Assembly: GCA_022841905.1 (NCBI GenBank)
Contig: JALHQO010000002.1
Coordinates: 1-64,000 of the forward strand
DNA from: Hyphomonadaceae bacterium
GTDB lineage: Bacteria; Pseudomonadota; Alphaproteobacteria; Caulobacterales; Aquidulcibacteraceae
Length of the DNA stretch: 64,000 nt
Direction: 5' to 3'
A model generated the notes under the pieces. The model searched no databases and had not been told where the DNA came from. It saw only the letters and a list, made by a program, of their open reading frames with translations. Below, in pieces: positions 1 to 9,532 of the stretch (positions are counted from its first letter, which is position 1; each line of letters starts with the position of its first letter). The position numbers and the translations under genes were made by a program.

Positions 1-74
1 TACTCGCGTTTCTCGCAAACCTTTGTAAACGAACTCCTTTTCGTCATCACTTAAAGACCAGCCGCCCTTGACAT

Positions 75-118
<44 letters not shown>

Positions 119-202
119 TGGGCGGACGGCTTGACCAGCCGCGCGGCGGGCGACACCTCTAGCCGAGCTTGCCGGTGAAAGCGAGTGTCTAAGGGGGCCC
201 TG

Positions 203-1084
203 ATGCGAAGGTGGATGACGGCCCTTCTCGTGGCGGCGGCGACAGGCCTCGCCGCTTGCGAACCAGCGCCGCGGACGCCAGCGGCCGGTGAACCCGCACT
301 GTGGCGCATTGCCGACGAGGACAGCGAGATCTGGTTATTCGGCTCGGTGCATGTGTTGCCGGCGGACGTGCATTGGCTCTCGCCGCGCATCGCCGCGGCG
401 CTCGATGGCGCCGAGGAGTTCGTCACTGAGACCAACACCGACGACGCCGATTTCCCCGGCCTCGCCGCGCAGTACGGCACGCTGCCGGAGGGGCAGACGC
501 TGTCATCGTTGCTGAACGCCGAGGATGCGGCGCGCTTGGCGCGCGTAGCGGCTGAGGTCAATCTCGACATGGCGCAGGTGGAGCGCATGCGGCCATGGCT
601 GGCGGCGCTGAACATCACCTATCTCTACGCGGCGCGCGCGGGCCACAGCATTGAAGCTGGCGTCGAGACCGTGCTTGGCGCGCGCGCCCGCGCCGCCGGC
701 AAACGCTTCGGCTACCTCGAAACGGCGGAGGCGCAAATCCGCGTGCTGGCCGATCTCGCGCCGGCGGACGAAGCCCATTTTCTGGGCGTCACCATCAGCC
801 AACTTGAAGACGGCCCCGATCCGCTGAGCGCGCTCGATGAGCCGTGGGCGCGTGGTGATCTTGCGACGCTCTCCGAACGGCTCGACGCCGACTGGGCTGA
901 GGCCGGCCCCGCCGTCCACGAGGCCGTCATCATCCGGCGCAATCGCAATTGGGCTGATCAGATTGAAGTGCGCCTAGCGGGCGCCGGCAGTGCTTTTATC
1001 ACTGTCGGCGCCGCGCATTTGGTCGGCGAAGAGAACGTCGTTCAGCTGCTGCGCGAACGCGGCGTCACTGTCGAAGGGCCCTAG
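203..1084 (+). CDS. TraB/GumN family lipoprotein
   Basis: This 293-residue protein has an N-terminal lipoprotein signal ending in a lipobox (GLAAC, Cys19), so it is probably membrane-anchored on the periplasmic side. The family hallmarks are visible: GSVHVLP near residues 47-53 (the GxxH motif) and a C-terminal VGAAHLVG. TraB/GumN proteins are metalloprotease-like, but their substrate in bacteria is unknown. I chose ATG 203 because AAGGGGG lies five bases upstream and it starts the signal peptide cleanly; an in-frame GTG at 185 is the alternative. Its stop codon shares the four bases CTAG with the stop of the convergent gene at 1081. Confidence 0.85.
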   Translation: MRRWMTALLVAAATGLAACEPAPRTPAAGEPALWRIADEDSEIWLFGSVHVLPADVHWLSPRIAAALDGAEEFVTETNTDDADFPGLAAQYGTLPEGQTLSSLLNAEDAARLARVAAEVNLDMAQVERMRPWLAALNITYLYAARAGHSIEAGVETVLGARARAAGKRFGYLETAEAQIRVLADLAPADEAHFLGVTISQLEDGPDPLSALDEPWARGDLATLSERLDADWAEAGPAVHEAVIIRRNRNWADQIEVRLAGAGSAFITVGAAHLVGEENVVQLLRERGVTVEGP

Positions 1085-1596
1085 CCTGCCGGCGGACGAA
1101 CGATGCGGCCTTGCAGATTTTGCTGCACTTCACGCGCATCGAAAGCGTCCGGATTGTCGGCCGGCTTCGGACCACGGAACATGGCGATTTCGGCGACAGC
1201 TTCGTAGCGGGTCACTTCGCGATAGCTGGTCGGCTCATCCCAGAACGGATCATAGAACGGGCTCCAGCCCCGGCGCGGCGAGAAGTACCAATAATCGTAA
1301 GCAAAGCGCGGACGGTAAGTGCCTTGGAGACGTGACTCCCGCTCGGTGTCGCGGTCGGCGACGATAAAATAGTCAAACCCGTTTTCCAGCGTCAGTTCGG
1401 CGGCGCGGTAGAGCAGATAGGTCTCGACCGTCTCGCGCTCCGTGAGCGTGTTGCCGCGAAAGTTAATCCGGACGCGATTGGTTTCGATCCGCGTCTCTTC
1501 AAAGCCGTACCGGTCGGTGACGGCGGGTTGGTATGGGGTAGCAGTCGCGCAGGCGCTCAAGAGCCCCACGGCGACGGCAAGCAAAAGCGTTCGCAT
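1081..1596 (-). CDS. CC0125/CC1285 family lipoprotein
   Basis: A 171-residue lipoprotein with the signal MRTLLLAVAVGLLSAC (Cys16). The body begins YQPAVTDRYGFEETRIE and carries an ETYLLYRAAELTLENGFDYF stretch, which I recognise from the small CC0125/CC1285 lipoprotein family of Caulobacterales and related alphaproteobacteria. Its function is not known. The aromatic-rich middle (FAYDYWYFSPRRGW, about residues 98-111) is unusual for an envelope protein. The start at 1596 is preferred over 1632 because it begins the signal peptide and has a GGAG upstream. Confidence 0.8.
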   Translation of the reverse strand: MRTLLLAVAVGLLSACATATPYQPAVTDRYGFEETRIETNRVRINFRGNTLTERETVETYLLYRAAELTLENGFDYFIVADRDTERESRLQGTYRPRFAYDYWYFSPRRGWSPFYDPFWDEPTSYREVTRYEAVAEIAMFRGPKPADNPDAFDAREVQQNLQGRIVRPPAG

Positions 1597-1667
1597 GACC
1601 TGCAATTCTCCGAGTCCTTGCCCCCAACGCACTATGTAGCGCGCGAGAGCCGTCGGCCAATCGCAAA

Positions 1668-1934
1668 CTAGTGATGCAGGATGAAGTTGGCTGTCTGGAC
1701 CCGCGCCGGGGCCAAGGTTTCGCCGCTGGCCAGCTGAACGGAATGGATCACGGCGTCGATCTCACGGCGCCAGAACTCCAGGAACTGGTGAATACGCGGA
1801 TAGCGCGGCGCGAGGTCGAGCGTTTGCCAAACGAAACTCTGCAGCAGGGTGGGGTGGTCGGGCATGTAATAGAGCACCTCGGCAGTAGCGAGACTCCAGC
1901 CCTGCAAGCGCAGCGATAGTTCTTCCGACTGCAT
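1668..1934 (-). CDS. usg: Usg family protein
   Basis: A short protein (88 residues from ATG 1934) matching the Usg family: LxGWSLATAEVLYYMPDHPTL followed by a WQTLDLAPRYPRIHQFLEFW segment. The family is common in alphaproteobacteria, where usg was first noticed next to tryptophan biosynthesis genes; no biochemical role is established. An in-frame GTG at 1946 would add four residues, but the only GGAG is fused to that GTG, so ATG 1934 is the better start. It is followed by the lipoprotein gene on the same strand after about 70 bases and preceded by roughly 230 bases of non-coding DNA. Confidence 0.8.
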   Translation of the reverse strand: MQSEELSLRLQGWSLATAEVLYYMPDHPTLLQSFVWQTLDLAPRYPRIHQFLEFWRREIDAVIHSVQLASGETLAPARVQTANFILHH

Positions 1935-2133
1935 GTCTTTTGACACTCCGGCAAATACAAAGCGCCGATGCCGCGCTCCGTTCCAGATCAGTTAGGCTGA
2001 GGTCGAAGCGCTTACCAAGTCAATACTGCGCCGCCGCTAGCACTCGCGCGCACACGCTGCCAACGAGCGCGCGTTAGCGATGAAACGCCAGCATCCTCAA
2101 CAAAATCTGCGAAGCCGCGTGAGTGCGCGCGCA

Positions 2134-2157
2134 GCACTTCGCGCTACACGCGTGCAA
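2134..2157. repeat. Short sequence shared with 46308-46336
   Basis: The gap between usg and the LysE-type gene contains GCACTTCGCGC and ACACGCGTGCAA separated by one base. The same two strings, separated by six bases, occur at 46308-46336 downstream of xerC. Both copies are non-coding. What they do is unknown; the rest of the 1947-2162 gap shows no gene or convincing terminator. Confidence 0.4.
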
Positions 2158-2162
2158 ATAAA

Positions 2163-2789
2163 TCAGTCACGCAGGCCAATCATCGCCGCGGCAACAAGCA
2201 ACATCGCGCCAACAGCGCCGGCAAACATGCGACGCGCGCGCGGCTCCGTCAGTCTTTGCGCAAGCGCGCCGCCGGCCAGGCCGTAGCCAGCCATGGCAAT
2301 CATATCGAGCACGATCACCGCCGCGCCCAACAGCACGAGTTGCGGGATCGCCGGCCGCGTCGGATCGACGAACGGCGGCAGCGCCGCTGTGAAAAAGACG
2401 ACAGCCTTAGGATTGGAGAGCTGCACGGCAAAGCCGTCGCGAAAGGCAGTGTCCAGGTTTGCGCCCTTCGCGCCTTTGAGTTCGCCGCCCTCCTTCCATG
2501 CCGACCAGAGCGACTTCAGGCCGAGCCACGCCACGTAGAGCGCGCCGGCAGTGGCGAGCAGCCGGAAGGCGGCTGGATACGCGTGCACCAGCGCGCCGAG
2601 ACCCATCGCGGCGGCGGCAATCCAGACGACGCTGGCGGCGTTCATGCCGGCGACGCCCAAAAGGGCCGCGCGCGGGCCGCTACGGGCTCCCGTGGCGATG
2701 GCGAAGAGATTGGCGGGGCCAGGCGTGACAGCGAACACAGCCATCATGCCGAGGAAAAGCGCGTAAAGCGCCGGATCAACGGGAAACAT
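2163..2789 (-). CDS. LysE/RhtB family exporter
   Basis: A 208-residue integral membrane protein with about six hydrophobic segments. The LysE-superfamily signatures are present: FAVTPGPANLF near residues 19-29 and LSNPKAVVFFTAALPPFV around residues 121-138. Such proteins export amino acids or related small metabolites from the cytoplasm using the proton gradient. The substrate cannot be told from sequence. It stands alone, with no neighbouring regulator of the ArgP/Lrp type that often accompanies lysE. Confidence 0.88.
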   Translation of the reverse strand: MFPVDPALYALFLGMMAVFAVTPGPANLFAIATGARSGPRAALLGVAGMNAASVVWIAAAAMGLGALVHAYPAAFRLLATAGALYVAWLGLKSLWSAWKEGGELKGAKGANLDTAFRDGFAVQLSNPKAVVFFTAALPPFVDPTRPAIPQLVLLGAAVIVLDMIAMAGYGLAGGALAQRLTEPRARRMFAGAVGAMLLVAAAMIGLRD

Positions 2790-2889
2790 CGGAAAACTCG
2801 TTCAGAACGACAAATAAGGGCGAGCAGCGGCGCATGCCGCGGGCGGATCAGCTCTGCTGTCGGTGCGTGAACGAGGTCATGGCCGCTGC

Positions 2890-3162
2890 TTAGCGCCGGA
2901 TGCCATCACGGCGCAAGCCGCCTTCGAGCAGCTTCGCCTTAACCATGCGCTGCGACGCGAAATGGCACGCGAGATAGCCGAGGATGATCGGCGGCGTCCC
3001 AGCAGCGACCGGCAGAAGCGGCGGCAAGCCGCCTGGCGCGAGCGCTTGCGCAGCCAGGAAAAGCGTCAGCGGGAAGCCGATGCCGAGCAGGATCAGGCCG
3101 GCAATGGTCAACAGCCGCGCTTCCGCGCGCAGCATTTCCGGAGTGGGACGTGTCGTGCGCAT
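2890..3162 (-). CDS. Small two-helix membrane protein of unknown function
   Basis: From ATG 3162 this gives 90 residues: a short charged head, two hydrophobic helices (LLTIAGLILLGIGFPLTLFL and a second around PPIILGYLACHFA), and a basic tail ending RRDGIRR. I do not recognise a family. The reading frame continues upstream to 3285, but that extension is Cys/His/Arg-rich low-quality sequence and the internal ATG begins a more normal protein. It lies between the LysE-type gene (100 bases away, same strand) and the divergently read trhA-like gene. Confidence 0.55.
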   Translation of the reverse strand: MRTTRPTPEMLRAEARLLTIAGLILLGIGFPLTLFLAAQALAPGGLPPLLPVAAGTPPIILGYLACHFASQRMVKAKLLEGGLRRDGIRR

Positions 3163-3232
3163 GACGGACGGTGCTGCGAAAATCGCGCCAGTGGCGAACG
3201 CGCGATGCGTTCGGTGTGTCCGTGGCGCACAC

Positions 3233-3260
3233 GCATCACGCTCACACGCTTGTGTGATGC
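3233..3260. promoter_or_regulatory. Nested palindromes between divergent genes
   Basis: GCATCAC (3233-3239) is repeated inverted as GTGATGC (3254-3260), and TCACAC (3242-3247) is inverted as GTGTGA (3252-3257). The two pairings exclude each other partly, as in an operator or an alternative RNA fold. The site lies between the small membrane gene starting at 3162 and the TrhA-like gene starting at 3355, where divergent promoters must be. No regulator gene is adjacent, so the role is a guess. Confidence 0.3.
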
Positions 3261-3354
3261 AAAAACCTCGGTTTCCATCATCCAACGTTAAGGCGGAGGA
3301 ACTATATCTGGGATCACGCGTCCCGTTAGCTGAAGCAAAAGAAGACGCACCGGT

Positions 3355-4032
3355 ATGGCACTCGCGGATCTATTGACCGCCGACGAGCAAGAGCTCGCGG
3401 AGCACTATCCGAACCGCGTTGAACACGTGGCAGACGGTGTTGTGCACGCCATCGGCATCATTGCCGCTTTGATCGGTGGCGGCCTTCTGGTTGCCATCGC
3501 TTTAACCAATCGCGGCGTGCCGCTCGCCACCGCCGGCGCCATCTACGCCATGTGCATGATGGCCATGTTGGCCGCCTCCGCCGTCTACAATCTGACCCGC
3601 CCGTCGCGCTATCGACGCGTACTGCGCCGCATCGACGAAGCGGCGATCTTCCTGATGATCGCGGGCTCCTACACACCCTTCACCATCCAATTGCTGCCGC
3701 CGAACTTCGCCATCGGCGTGACCGCCGCGATTTGGGTTGGGGCGCTGGCCGGCGCCGCCGGCAAAGTGGTGTGGACCGGCATATCCGATCGCGCTTGGAG
3801 CTTGATCTATCTGGCCTTCGGCTGGCTCGCGGTTCTGGTGCTTGGCCCTGTCGTACCGACCTTGCCGCCGCTCGCGATCGTGATGCTCGTCATCGCCGGC
3901 GTCACCTATTCAGGCGGCGTCCTGCTCTACTTGAACCACGCCATCCCCTTCCGCCGCGCGCTCTGGCACGCGTGCGTTATCATCGGTGCGGCAGGCCATT
4001 ATGGCGCAGTGCTGGTTGGCCTCGTTCTCTAG
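3355..4032 (+). CDS. trhA: Hemolysin III / TrhA (PAQR-like) family membrane protein
   Basis: A 225-residue protein with seven predicted membrane helices and the N-terminal signature YPNRVEHVADGVVHAIGI (about residues 19-36), including the conserved His positions. The segments RRIDEAAIFLMIAGSYTPF (about 91-109) and ALWHACVIIGAAGHY (about 202-216) carry the Asp and His residues typical of the PAQR/HlyIII metal site. In E. coli TrhA helps keep membrane fluidity in balance; the old name hemolysin III does not imply toxicity. It is followed 59 bases later by the PRC-barrel gene on the same strand. Confidence 0.88.
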   Translation: MALADLLTADEQELAEHYPNRVEHVADGVVHAIGIIAALIGGGLLVAIALTNRGVPLATAGAIYAMCMMAMLAASAVYNLTRPSRYRRVLRRIDEAAIFLMIAGSYTPFTIQLLPPNFAIGVTAAIWVGALAGAAGKVVWTGISDRAWSLIYLAFGWLAVLVLGPVVPTLPPLAIVMLVIAGVTYSGGVLLYLNHAIPFRRALWHACVIIGAAGHYGAVLVGLVL

Positions 4033-4091
4033 GAACGATTGACCGGTCACGCGGTTATCAAGGCTCCCACTCAAACGAGGAGCGAGCCCCC

Positions 4092-4457
4092 ATGCCTACC
4101 CCTACCGGTCACACGACCGCCATCCGCGCCAAGAAAGTCATCGGCACTTCGGTGAAAGACACGAGCGGCGAGAAGATCGGCACCGTTGAAGACATCGTGC
4201 TCGACAAGCAATCTAACGCCATCCTGTTTGCCGTCGTCGGTTTCGGCGGCGTCCTCGGCGTCGGTGAAAAGTTTCACCCGCTGCCGTGGGCTGTCTTGAA
4301 CTACGACGAAGAAGAAGACGCCTACATCGTCCCCTACACCAAGGACGAACTGAAGGCCGCGCCGGCCGACAAGATCAGCGAACTAACCGCCAATGACGGC
4401 CACGCCTACCGCGATCAAAGCTTCGCGTTCTACAAAGTGGATCAGTACTGGTCGTAA
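4092..4457 (+). CDS. PRC-barrel domain protein
   Basis: A 121-residue soluble protein. Residues about 12-95 (IRAKKVIGTSVKDTSGEKIG ... AVLNYDEEEDAYIVPYTKDE) form a PRC-barrel, a small beta-barrel found in the photosynthetic reaction-centre H subunit, RimM and many free-standing stress proteins. The lysine-glycine pattern G(T)VEDIVLDKQSN is typical. The start at 4092 has GAGGAG eight bases or so upstream. It ends before a strong bidirectional terminator shared with argG. The specific role is unknown. Confidence 0.85.
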   Translation: MPTPTGHTTAIRAKKVIGTSVKDTSGEKIGTVEDIVLDKQSNAILFAVVGFGGVLGVGEKFHPLPWAVLNYDEEEDAYIVPYTKDELKAAPADKISELTANDGHAYRDQSFAFYKVDQYWS

Positions 4458-4481
4458 GCGTTACGCAATGTGACGTGAATG

Positions 4482-4512
4482 AAAGCGCTCGCCAGAAATG
4501 GCGGGCGCTTTT
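4482..4512. terminator. Bidirectional terminator between PRC-barrel gene and argG
   Basis: A 13-bp stem, AAAGCGCTCGCCA paired with TGGCGGGCGCTTT, with one G.U wobble, closes a GAAA loop. T-runs follow on the plus strand (TTTT) and, as AAA, on the minus strand. It lies exactly between two convergent genes, so it can end both transcripts. Confidence 0.88.
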
Positions 4513-4515
4513 GCG

Positions 4516-5763
4516 TTACTCATTCTTCCCGCGCTTCTTATCCCGCTCCGCCAAAATCCGCAGGCGCAGGGCGTTGAGTTTGATGAAGCCTTCGGCGTCG
4601 GCTTGGTTGTAGCCGCCGGCTTCATCGAAGCCGACGAGCGCTTTGGAATAGAGCGAGTATGGGCTTGAGCGGCCGACGGTGCGCACGCCGCCTTTATAGA
4701 GCTTCAGCTTCACATCGCCGGTGACGCTCTCTTGGCTCGCGTCGATTGCGGCTTGCAGCATCAGGCGCTCGGGCGTCCACCAGAAGCCGTTATAGATGAT
4801 GCTGGCATAGCGCGGCATCAGCTCATCTTTGAGATGCATGGCGCCGCGGTCGAGCGTGACGCTCTCGATCGCGCGGTGGCCGTGCCACAGAATCGTGCCG
4901 CCCGGCGTTTCGTAGAAACCGCGCGACTTCATGCCGACATAACGGTTCTCGACCAGGTCGAGCCCGCCAATGCCGTGCTTTTTGCCCAGATCGTTGAGCG
5001 CCTTCAGCAACTCATGCGCCTTCATCGGCTTGCCGTCGATCGCAACCAAATCACCGCGCTCGAAGCTCAACGTGACGATCTCGGCCTGATCGGGCGCTTC
5101 TTCCGGCGTGATGGTGCGCCGATCGCCGCGTTTGGTGACGATCTCCGGCACTTCAACATCTGGGTCTTCGAGCGCCAAGCCTTCGCTCGACGTGTGCAGC
5201 AAGTTCGCGTCGATCGAAAACGGCGCCGCCTGCTCCTTGCCTTGCGCGATGTTGATGCCGTGCTTCTTGGCGTAGGCGATCAGATCGGGCCGCCCCTCGA
5301 ACGCCCACTCGCGCCACGGCGCGATCACCTTCACATCTGGCTTCAGCGCGTAATAGCTGACCTCAAAGCGAACCTGGTCATTCCCCTTACCAGTCGCGCC
5401 GTGACACACCGCGTCGGCGCCGACCATATTGGCAATCTCGATCTGACGCTTGGCGATCAGCGGCCGCGCGATCGACGTGCCGAGCAGATACTGGCCTTCA
5501 TAAAGCGTGTTAGCGCGGAACATCGGGAAGACAAAATCGCGCACGAACTCTTCGCGCAGATCGTCGATGAAGATGTTGTCGGGCTTCACGCCCATCGCCA
5601 GCGCCTTCTCCCGCGCCGGCGCCAGCTCTTCGCCCTGGCCGAGATCGGCCGTGAAGGTGACGATCTCGCAGCCGTAGGTTTCCTCAAGCCACTTCAAGAT
5701 GATCGAGGTGTCGAGCCCGCCAGAATAGGCAAGCACAACCTTCTTCACGCCGCTTTTTGTCAC
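4516..5763 (-). CDS. argG: Argininosuccinate synthase
   Basis: This 415-residue cytoplasmic enzyme joins citrulline and aspartate with ATP to form argininosuccinate in arginine biosynthesis. The PP-loop AYSGGLDTS is at residues 12-20, and the conserved [14 protein letters not shown] segment follows around residues 117-130. The frame is open to 5853, but the GTG at 5763 is the proper start: GGAG lies nine bases upstream and the family sequence begins at [10 protein letters not shown]. The MpaB-like gene diverges 68 bases away, so both promoters sit in 5764-5831. Confidence 0.96.
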   Translation of the reverse strand: MTKSGVKKVVLAYSGGLDTSIILKWLEETYGCEIVTFTADLGQGEELAPAREKALAMGVKPDNIFIDDLREEFVRDFVFPMFRANTLYEGQYLLGTSIARPLIAKRQIEIANMVGADAVCHGATGKGNDQVRFEVSYYALKPDVKVIAPWREWAFEGRPDLIAYAKKHGINIAQGKEQAAPFSIDANLLHTSSEGLALEDPDVEVPEIVTKRGDRRTITPEEAPDQAEIVTLSFERGDLVAIDGKPMKAHELLKALNDLGKKHGIGGLDLVENRYVGMKSRGFYETPGGTILWHGHRAIESVTLDRGAMHLKDELMPRYASIIYNGFWWTPERLMLQAAIDASQESVTGDVKLKLYKGGVRTVGRSSPYSLYSKALVGFDEAGGYNQADAEGFIKLNALRLRILAERDKKRGKNE

Positions 5764-5831
5764 GTCAGGCAACTCCGTTTGTCGTCGCGAGGCATAGCCG
5801 CCATGCGCCGGGCACGCCATATGGAATCGAG

Positions 5832-6722
5832 ATGGCTCACCTGCCGGCACCACTGCAAGCGCGCCTCGAGCGCACCGCGCGCTCCTATTTCGAGGCGCCG
5901 GGTTTCAACGTCGATTTTTCGGCACCAGCGGGCGCGCCCGCGCTTGTCGCGCCAGATTCGCTGACGTGGCGGGTGATGAAGAACCCGGTGGCCTTAGTCG
6001 TCGGCGGCATTGCGGCGGTTATTCTGGAGCTCGCGGAGCCGCGCGTGCGCACCGGCGTCTGGGAACACACGAGCTTCCGGCGCGATCCGGTGACGCGCAT
6101 GCGCCGCACCGGCTATGCCGCGATGGTGACCGTTTATGCACCAGCCGAGGCAGCGCGCGCGATGATCGCAGGCGTCGTGCGCGCGCATGAGCGGGTTGCA
6201 GGCGAGACGCCAGCCGGCATCGCCTATCGCGCCAACGATGAGCCGCTGCTCAACTGGGTGCACGCAACGGCTGGCTTTGGCTTCTTCGAGGCCTATAGCC
6301 GCTTCGTCCGCCCGCTCTCGCGCGCCGATATGGATCAACTCTTCGCCGAAGGCGCGGTGGGCGCTGGACTGTACGGCGCCCACGGCGCGCCGCGTTCGGC
6401 GGACGAGATGGATACGCTGTTCGCAACGATGGCCCCACAGATGGAGCGCTCCGAAATTGTCTCCGAGTTTCTCGACATCGTGCGCAGTGCACCGCTACTG
6501 CCCTCACGCCGCGCACAGCGCTTGATGATCCGCGCGGCAGTGGAGATCACCCCGTCATGGGCGCGCAAGCTATTGGGCTTGGAGCGCCAAGGTTTGCGGC
6601 CGGGCGAAGCGGCGTTGCTGCGCGTGCTCGGCGGTACGGCTGACAAGCTGGCGATCGACAGCGCCCCGCCATCGCTCGCCTGCGTACGCATGGGTTTGCC
6701 GGCGGATTGTCTTTATCGCTAG
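5832..6722 (+). CDS. MpaB-type oxygenase (DUF2236 family)
   Basis: A 296-residue protein with the DUF2236/MpaB layout: a conserved [20 protein letters not shown] region near the N-terminus, then [24 protein letters not shown] and [15 protein letters not shown], whose His and Arg residues coordinate heme b in the studied members (latex clearing protein Lcp, MpaB). Family members oxidatively cleave or oxidise hydrophobic substrates; this one's substrate is unknown. ATG 5832 is chosen with a GGAATCGAG upstream; the in-frame ATG at 5757 overlaps the argG start and gives an unlikely leader. Confidence 0.8.
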   Translation: MAHLPAPLQARLERTARSYFEAPGFNVDFSAPAGAPALVAPDSLTWRVMKNPVALVVGGIAAVILELAEPRVRTGVWEHTSFRRDPVTRMRRTGYAAMVTVYAPAEAARAMIAGVVRAHERVAGETPAGIAYRANDEPLLNWVHATAGFGFFEAYSRFVRPLSRADMDQLFAEGAVGAGLYGAHGAPRSADEMDTLFATMAPQMERSEIVSEFLDIVRSAPLLPSRRAQRLMIRAAVEITPSWARKLLGLERQGLRPGEAALLRVLGGTADKLAIDSAPPSLACVRMGLPADCLYR

Positions 6723-6743
6723 CAGCGTCCGCGAAGCGAGTGC

Positions 6744-8693
6744 CTACACCATCACCTGGTTACCCAGCTCCACCGCGCGCCCACTGGGGATATGGAAGAA
6801 GTCCGTGGCGTTCGTGGCGTTGCGGGCGAGGAAGATGAACAAGTGATCCTGCCAGAGCGGCATGCCGCTCTTTTCGCTCGGCACGATGGTGCGTCGCGAC
6901 AGGAAGAAGCTCGTTTTCATGATGTCGAACTTCAGGCCGTGCTTGCGCGCTTCGGTGAGCGCTTTGACGACGTTCGGCGTTTCCATGAAACCGAACTTCA
7001 GCGTCACCCGCTTCACGTCCGGCATGAAATCCTCGACCTTGACCCGTTCGCCCTCCGGAGCGCGCGGCGCATTGATCGTTTGAACCGTGAGAATGATGAT
7101 CTGCTCGTGCAGAACTTGATTGTGCTTCAGGTTGTGCATGAGCGCGGCCGGCGCGACATCGGGATCGCCGGTGAGGAAGATCGCCGCCCCACGCACGCGA
7201 TGCGGTGGATGATGTGAGAGCGTTTCGAATAGCTTCGCCAGCGGCTCATCGCGGCGCACGGTTTCTGACAAGAGCCGCGAGCCGCGCACCCATGTCCACA
7301 TGATGAGCACGAGACCCATCGCCACCATCAGCGGCACGAAGCCACCAGACCAAACCTTCAGCATGTTGGACGAGAAGAACGTGAACTCGATCACAGCGAA
7401 CGGCACGCACGCCAGAATCGCGAGCCACAGCGGACGCTTCCACAATTTCCAGATGGCAAAGAAGATCAGCACGGTCGAGACCAACATCTCCGCTGACACG
7501 GCGATGCCGTAAGCGGAAGCCAAGCGGCTCGATGAACCGAACGCCAGCGCCAAGAGCAACACGCCGGCCAACATCAAGAAATTGATCTGCGGCATGTAAA
7601 TTTGGCCGGCCTGCGTCTCGGAGGTACGGCGGATTTCCATGCGCGGCAGGATACCAAGTTGGATCGCCTGTTGCGTGATCGAGAACGCGCCGGTGATCAC
7701 CGCTTGGCTCGCAATAATCGTCGCCATCGTCGCCAACAGCACGACCGGCAAGCGCGCCCACTCAGGGGCCAGCATGAAGAACAGATTGTCGATGACGGCC
7801 GGGTTCGAGAGCGCCAGCGCGCCCTGGCCGAGATAATTGAGCGTCAAACACGGCAGAATAATCGCGATCCAAGCGCGGCTGATGGGCTTGCGCCCGAAGT
7901 GGCCCATGTCGGCATAGAGCGCCTCGGCGCCGGTGACGGCCAGAAACACAGCGCCGAGCACGACGAACGACAGCCCCGCATGGCTGACAAAGAAGCCCAA
8001 AGCCGGCAGCGGCGACAGCGCCTGTATAATGCCAGGATCGTCAGTGATGTGCAGCAGACCAAGCACCGCCATGGCGAGAAACCACACCAGCGTGATCGGC
8101 CCGAACAATGCGCCGATCTTTGCCGTGCCACGGCTTTGCACGAAGAAGAGCCCAATCAGAATGACGATGCTGATCGGCAGAATCCACGGATTGATATAGT
8201 CCTCGACGCCCGGCACAGCGCGCAAGCCTTCGACGGCGGAGAGGACGGAGATCGCAGGCGTGATCAGGGCGTCGGCATAAAACAGCGAGGCGCCCAGCAT
8301 GCCGGCGCCGAGCAAAAAGACGCTGGGCTTTTCGAACGCTTTGCGCACAAGCGCCATTAGCGACAGCGTGCCGCCTTCGCCCTTATTGTCGAGCCGCAGC
8401 AACACGAACACGGACTTGATGGTCACGACGATGATCAGCGCCCAGAAGATCAGCGACACGATGCCAATCACTTCATCGCGCGTCGGCGCTCGCGCGTAAT
8501 CGTTGGTGACGATGCGCAGACATTCACGCAGCGCGTAAAGCGGGCTGGTGCCGATGTCGCCGTAAACGACGCCGACGGAGCCGATCAGCAGTGTCCAGAA
8601 CCCACCATGCGCGATGGCGCGCCCGCGGCCGCCATCGTTGGCGCCGCCGGACGAATTCGAGTGCTGGGGCGCGTCGGCCGGGGCCTGCGCCAT
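6744..8693 (-). CDS. kup: Kup family potassium uptake protein
   Basis: A 649-residue membrane protein with about 12 helices followed by a roughly 190-residue cytoplasmic tail. The diagnostic GDIGTSPLY is at residues 45-53, followed by RECL; a second signature, ALITPAISVLSAVEGL, occurs about residues 138-153. Kup (TrkD) imports potassium with protons. The N-terminus is an Asn/Gly/Ser-rich hydrophilic leader of about 30 residues. The gene converges on the MpaB-like gene with only 21 bases between stops and no clear terminator. Confidence 0.95.
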   Translation of the reverse strand: MAQAPADAPQHSNSSGGANDGGRGRAIAHGGFWTLLIGSVGVVYGDIGTSPLYALRECLRIVTNDYARAPTRDEVIGIVSLIFWALIIVVTIKSVFVLLRLDNKGEGGTLSLMALVRKAFEKPSVFLLGAGMLGASLFYADALITPAISVLSAVEGLRAVPGVEDYINPWILPISIVILIGLFFVQSRGTAKIGALFGPITLVWFLAMAVLGLLHITDDPGIIQALSPLPALGFFVSHAGLSFVVLGAVFLAVTGAEALYADMGHFGRKPISRAWIAIILPCLTLNYLGQGALALSNPAVIDNLFFMLAPEWARLPVVLLATMATIIASQAVITGAFSITQQAIQLGILPRMEIRRTSETQAGQIYMPQINFLMLAGVLLLALAFGSSSRLASAYGIAVSAEMLVSTVLIFFAIWKLWKRPLWLAILACVPFAVIEFTFFSSNMLKVWSGGFVPLMVAMGLVLIMWTWVRGSRLLSETVRRDEPLAKLFETLSHHPPHRVRGAAIFLTGDPDVAPAALMHNLKHNQVLHEQIIILTVQTINAPRAPEGERVKVEDFMPDVKRVTLKFGFMETPNVVKALTEARKHGLKFDIMKTSFFLSRRTIVPSEKSGMPLWQDHLFIFLARNATNATDFFHIPSGRAVELGNQVMV

Positions 8694-8800
8694 GAGATGT
8701 TCCCCTTCGAGCGCTTGGGAGCGCGCCCGCTACGGGGCGCGCCTTTACGCTCTTTAACCTAGTGGGGCAAATACTTGCGCCTGGGCCTATTGCCGCTTGG

Positions 8801-9193
8801 TTACCGGCAGCCGCAACCGCCGCCCCCATGACCGCCGCGTCCGAAGCCGCGCGCGCCAGCGCTGGCGCGGGCTGATGCGTACGCATACGCCGAAGCGTGC
8901 GCCGAACCGCCGCGGATAACGACCGTGGTGCTCGAATAATAGCCACCGCCAATGTCAGCGCCGACGCCGCCACCGCGAGCGAAGAACGAGTTCGACAATG
9001 TGACAGTCTCCGGGCCCGTCTCAATGACCGGCGCGGGCGCTGGCGCCACAAGTTCAGGCGCCGGCCGTGGACGCGGACGAACCGGGCGCGGCTGACGCGG
9101 GCGCTCGATGCCATCGGCGTGCGCGACGCTCGGCGTCAACGCGATCGGCGCGGCGACCAAGGCCAGGGCGGCAAGAAGCGCGAGCATGCGCAT
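8801..9193 (-). CDS. Secreted glycine-rich small protein
   Basis: From ATG 9193 (GGAG eight bases upstream) the product has 130 residues with a signal peptide ending near AHA at residue 26. The mature part has a PRPVRPRPRPAP proline-arginine stretch, an Ala/Tyr/Ser-rich segment (AHASAYAYASARASAG) and a C-terminus GHGGGGCGCR with two cysteines. This is a low-complexity exported protein; I recognise no domain. It precedes kup on the same strand by about 107 bases but may be transcribed alone. Confidence 0.6.
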   Translation of the reverse strand: MRMLALLAALALVAAPIALTPSVAHADGIERPRQPRPVRPRPRPAPELVAPAPAPVIETGPETVTLSNSFFARGGGVGADIGGGYYSSTTVVIRGGSAHASAYAYASARASAGARGFGRGGHGGGGCGCR

Positions 9194-9296
9194 GAGACAG
9201 TCTCCAGAGATCCGGGGCACTCTCGCGTGCGTATCTCCGAATGCAAAGTAGCTTCGCCGGAGGGGCGCGAACTTCGCCTCAACGAAAGGGCGTTAA

Positions 9297-9482
9297 TCAG
9301 AAATCGGTAGCGATGCCCTTCTTCTCCCAATCGCCGTAGCGCGTTGGCTCCGGGCCGGCGGGGCCGCCAAATTCCTTGGGCTGCTCCGCCGCCGCTTTGC
9401 GGCGGGCTTCCGCCTCGGCCAGCGCCCGTTGCGCCTCCGGGGTCAAGACACGCTTTGGCGCCACTGACTCGCTCTCATCCAT
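9297..9482 (-). CDS. DUF1674 protein, SDHAF4-like succinate dehydrogenase assembly factor
   Basis: A 61-residue protein whose C-terminal part, EFGGPAGPEPTRYGDWEKKG followed by IATDF, is the hallmark of DUF1674. In mitochondria the same family is SDHAF4/Sdh8, which binds the flavinylated SdhA subunit before complex II assembly. The first 35 residues are charged and helical, with EAQRALAEAEARRKAA. ATG 9482 is the sensible start; the open frame upstream overlaps the divergent htpX promoter region. The pairing with htpX is divergent, with 50 bases between starts. Confidence 0.88.
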   Translation of the reverse strand: MDESESVAPKRVLTPEAQRALAEAEARRKAAAEQPKEFGGPAGPEPTRYGDWEKKGIATDF

Positions 9483-9532
9483 ATTGAACCTCAGCTTTCG
9501 GCTCTCAATATCATAGCGCGTAGAGGAGTCAG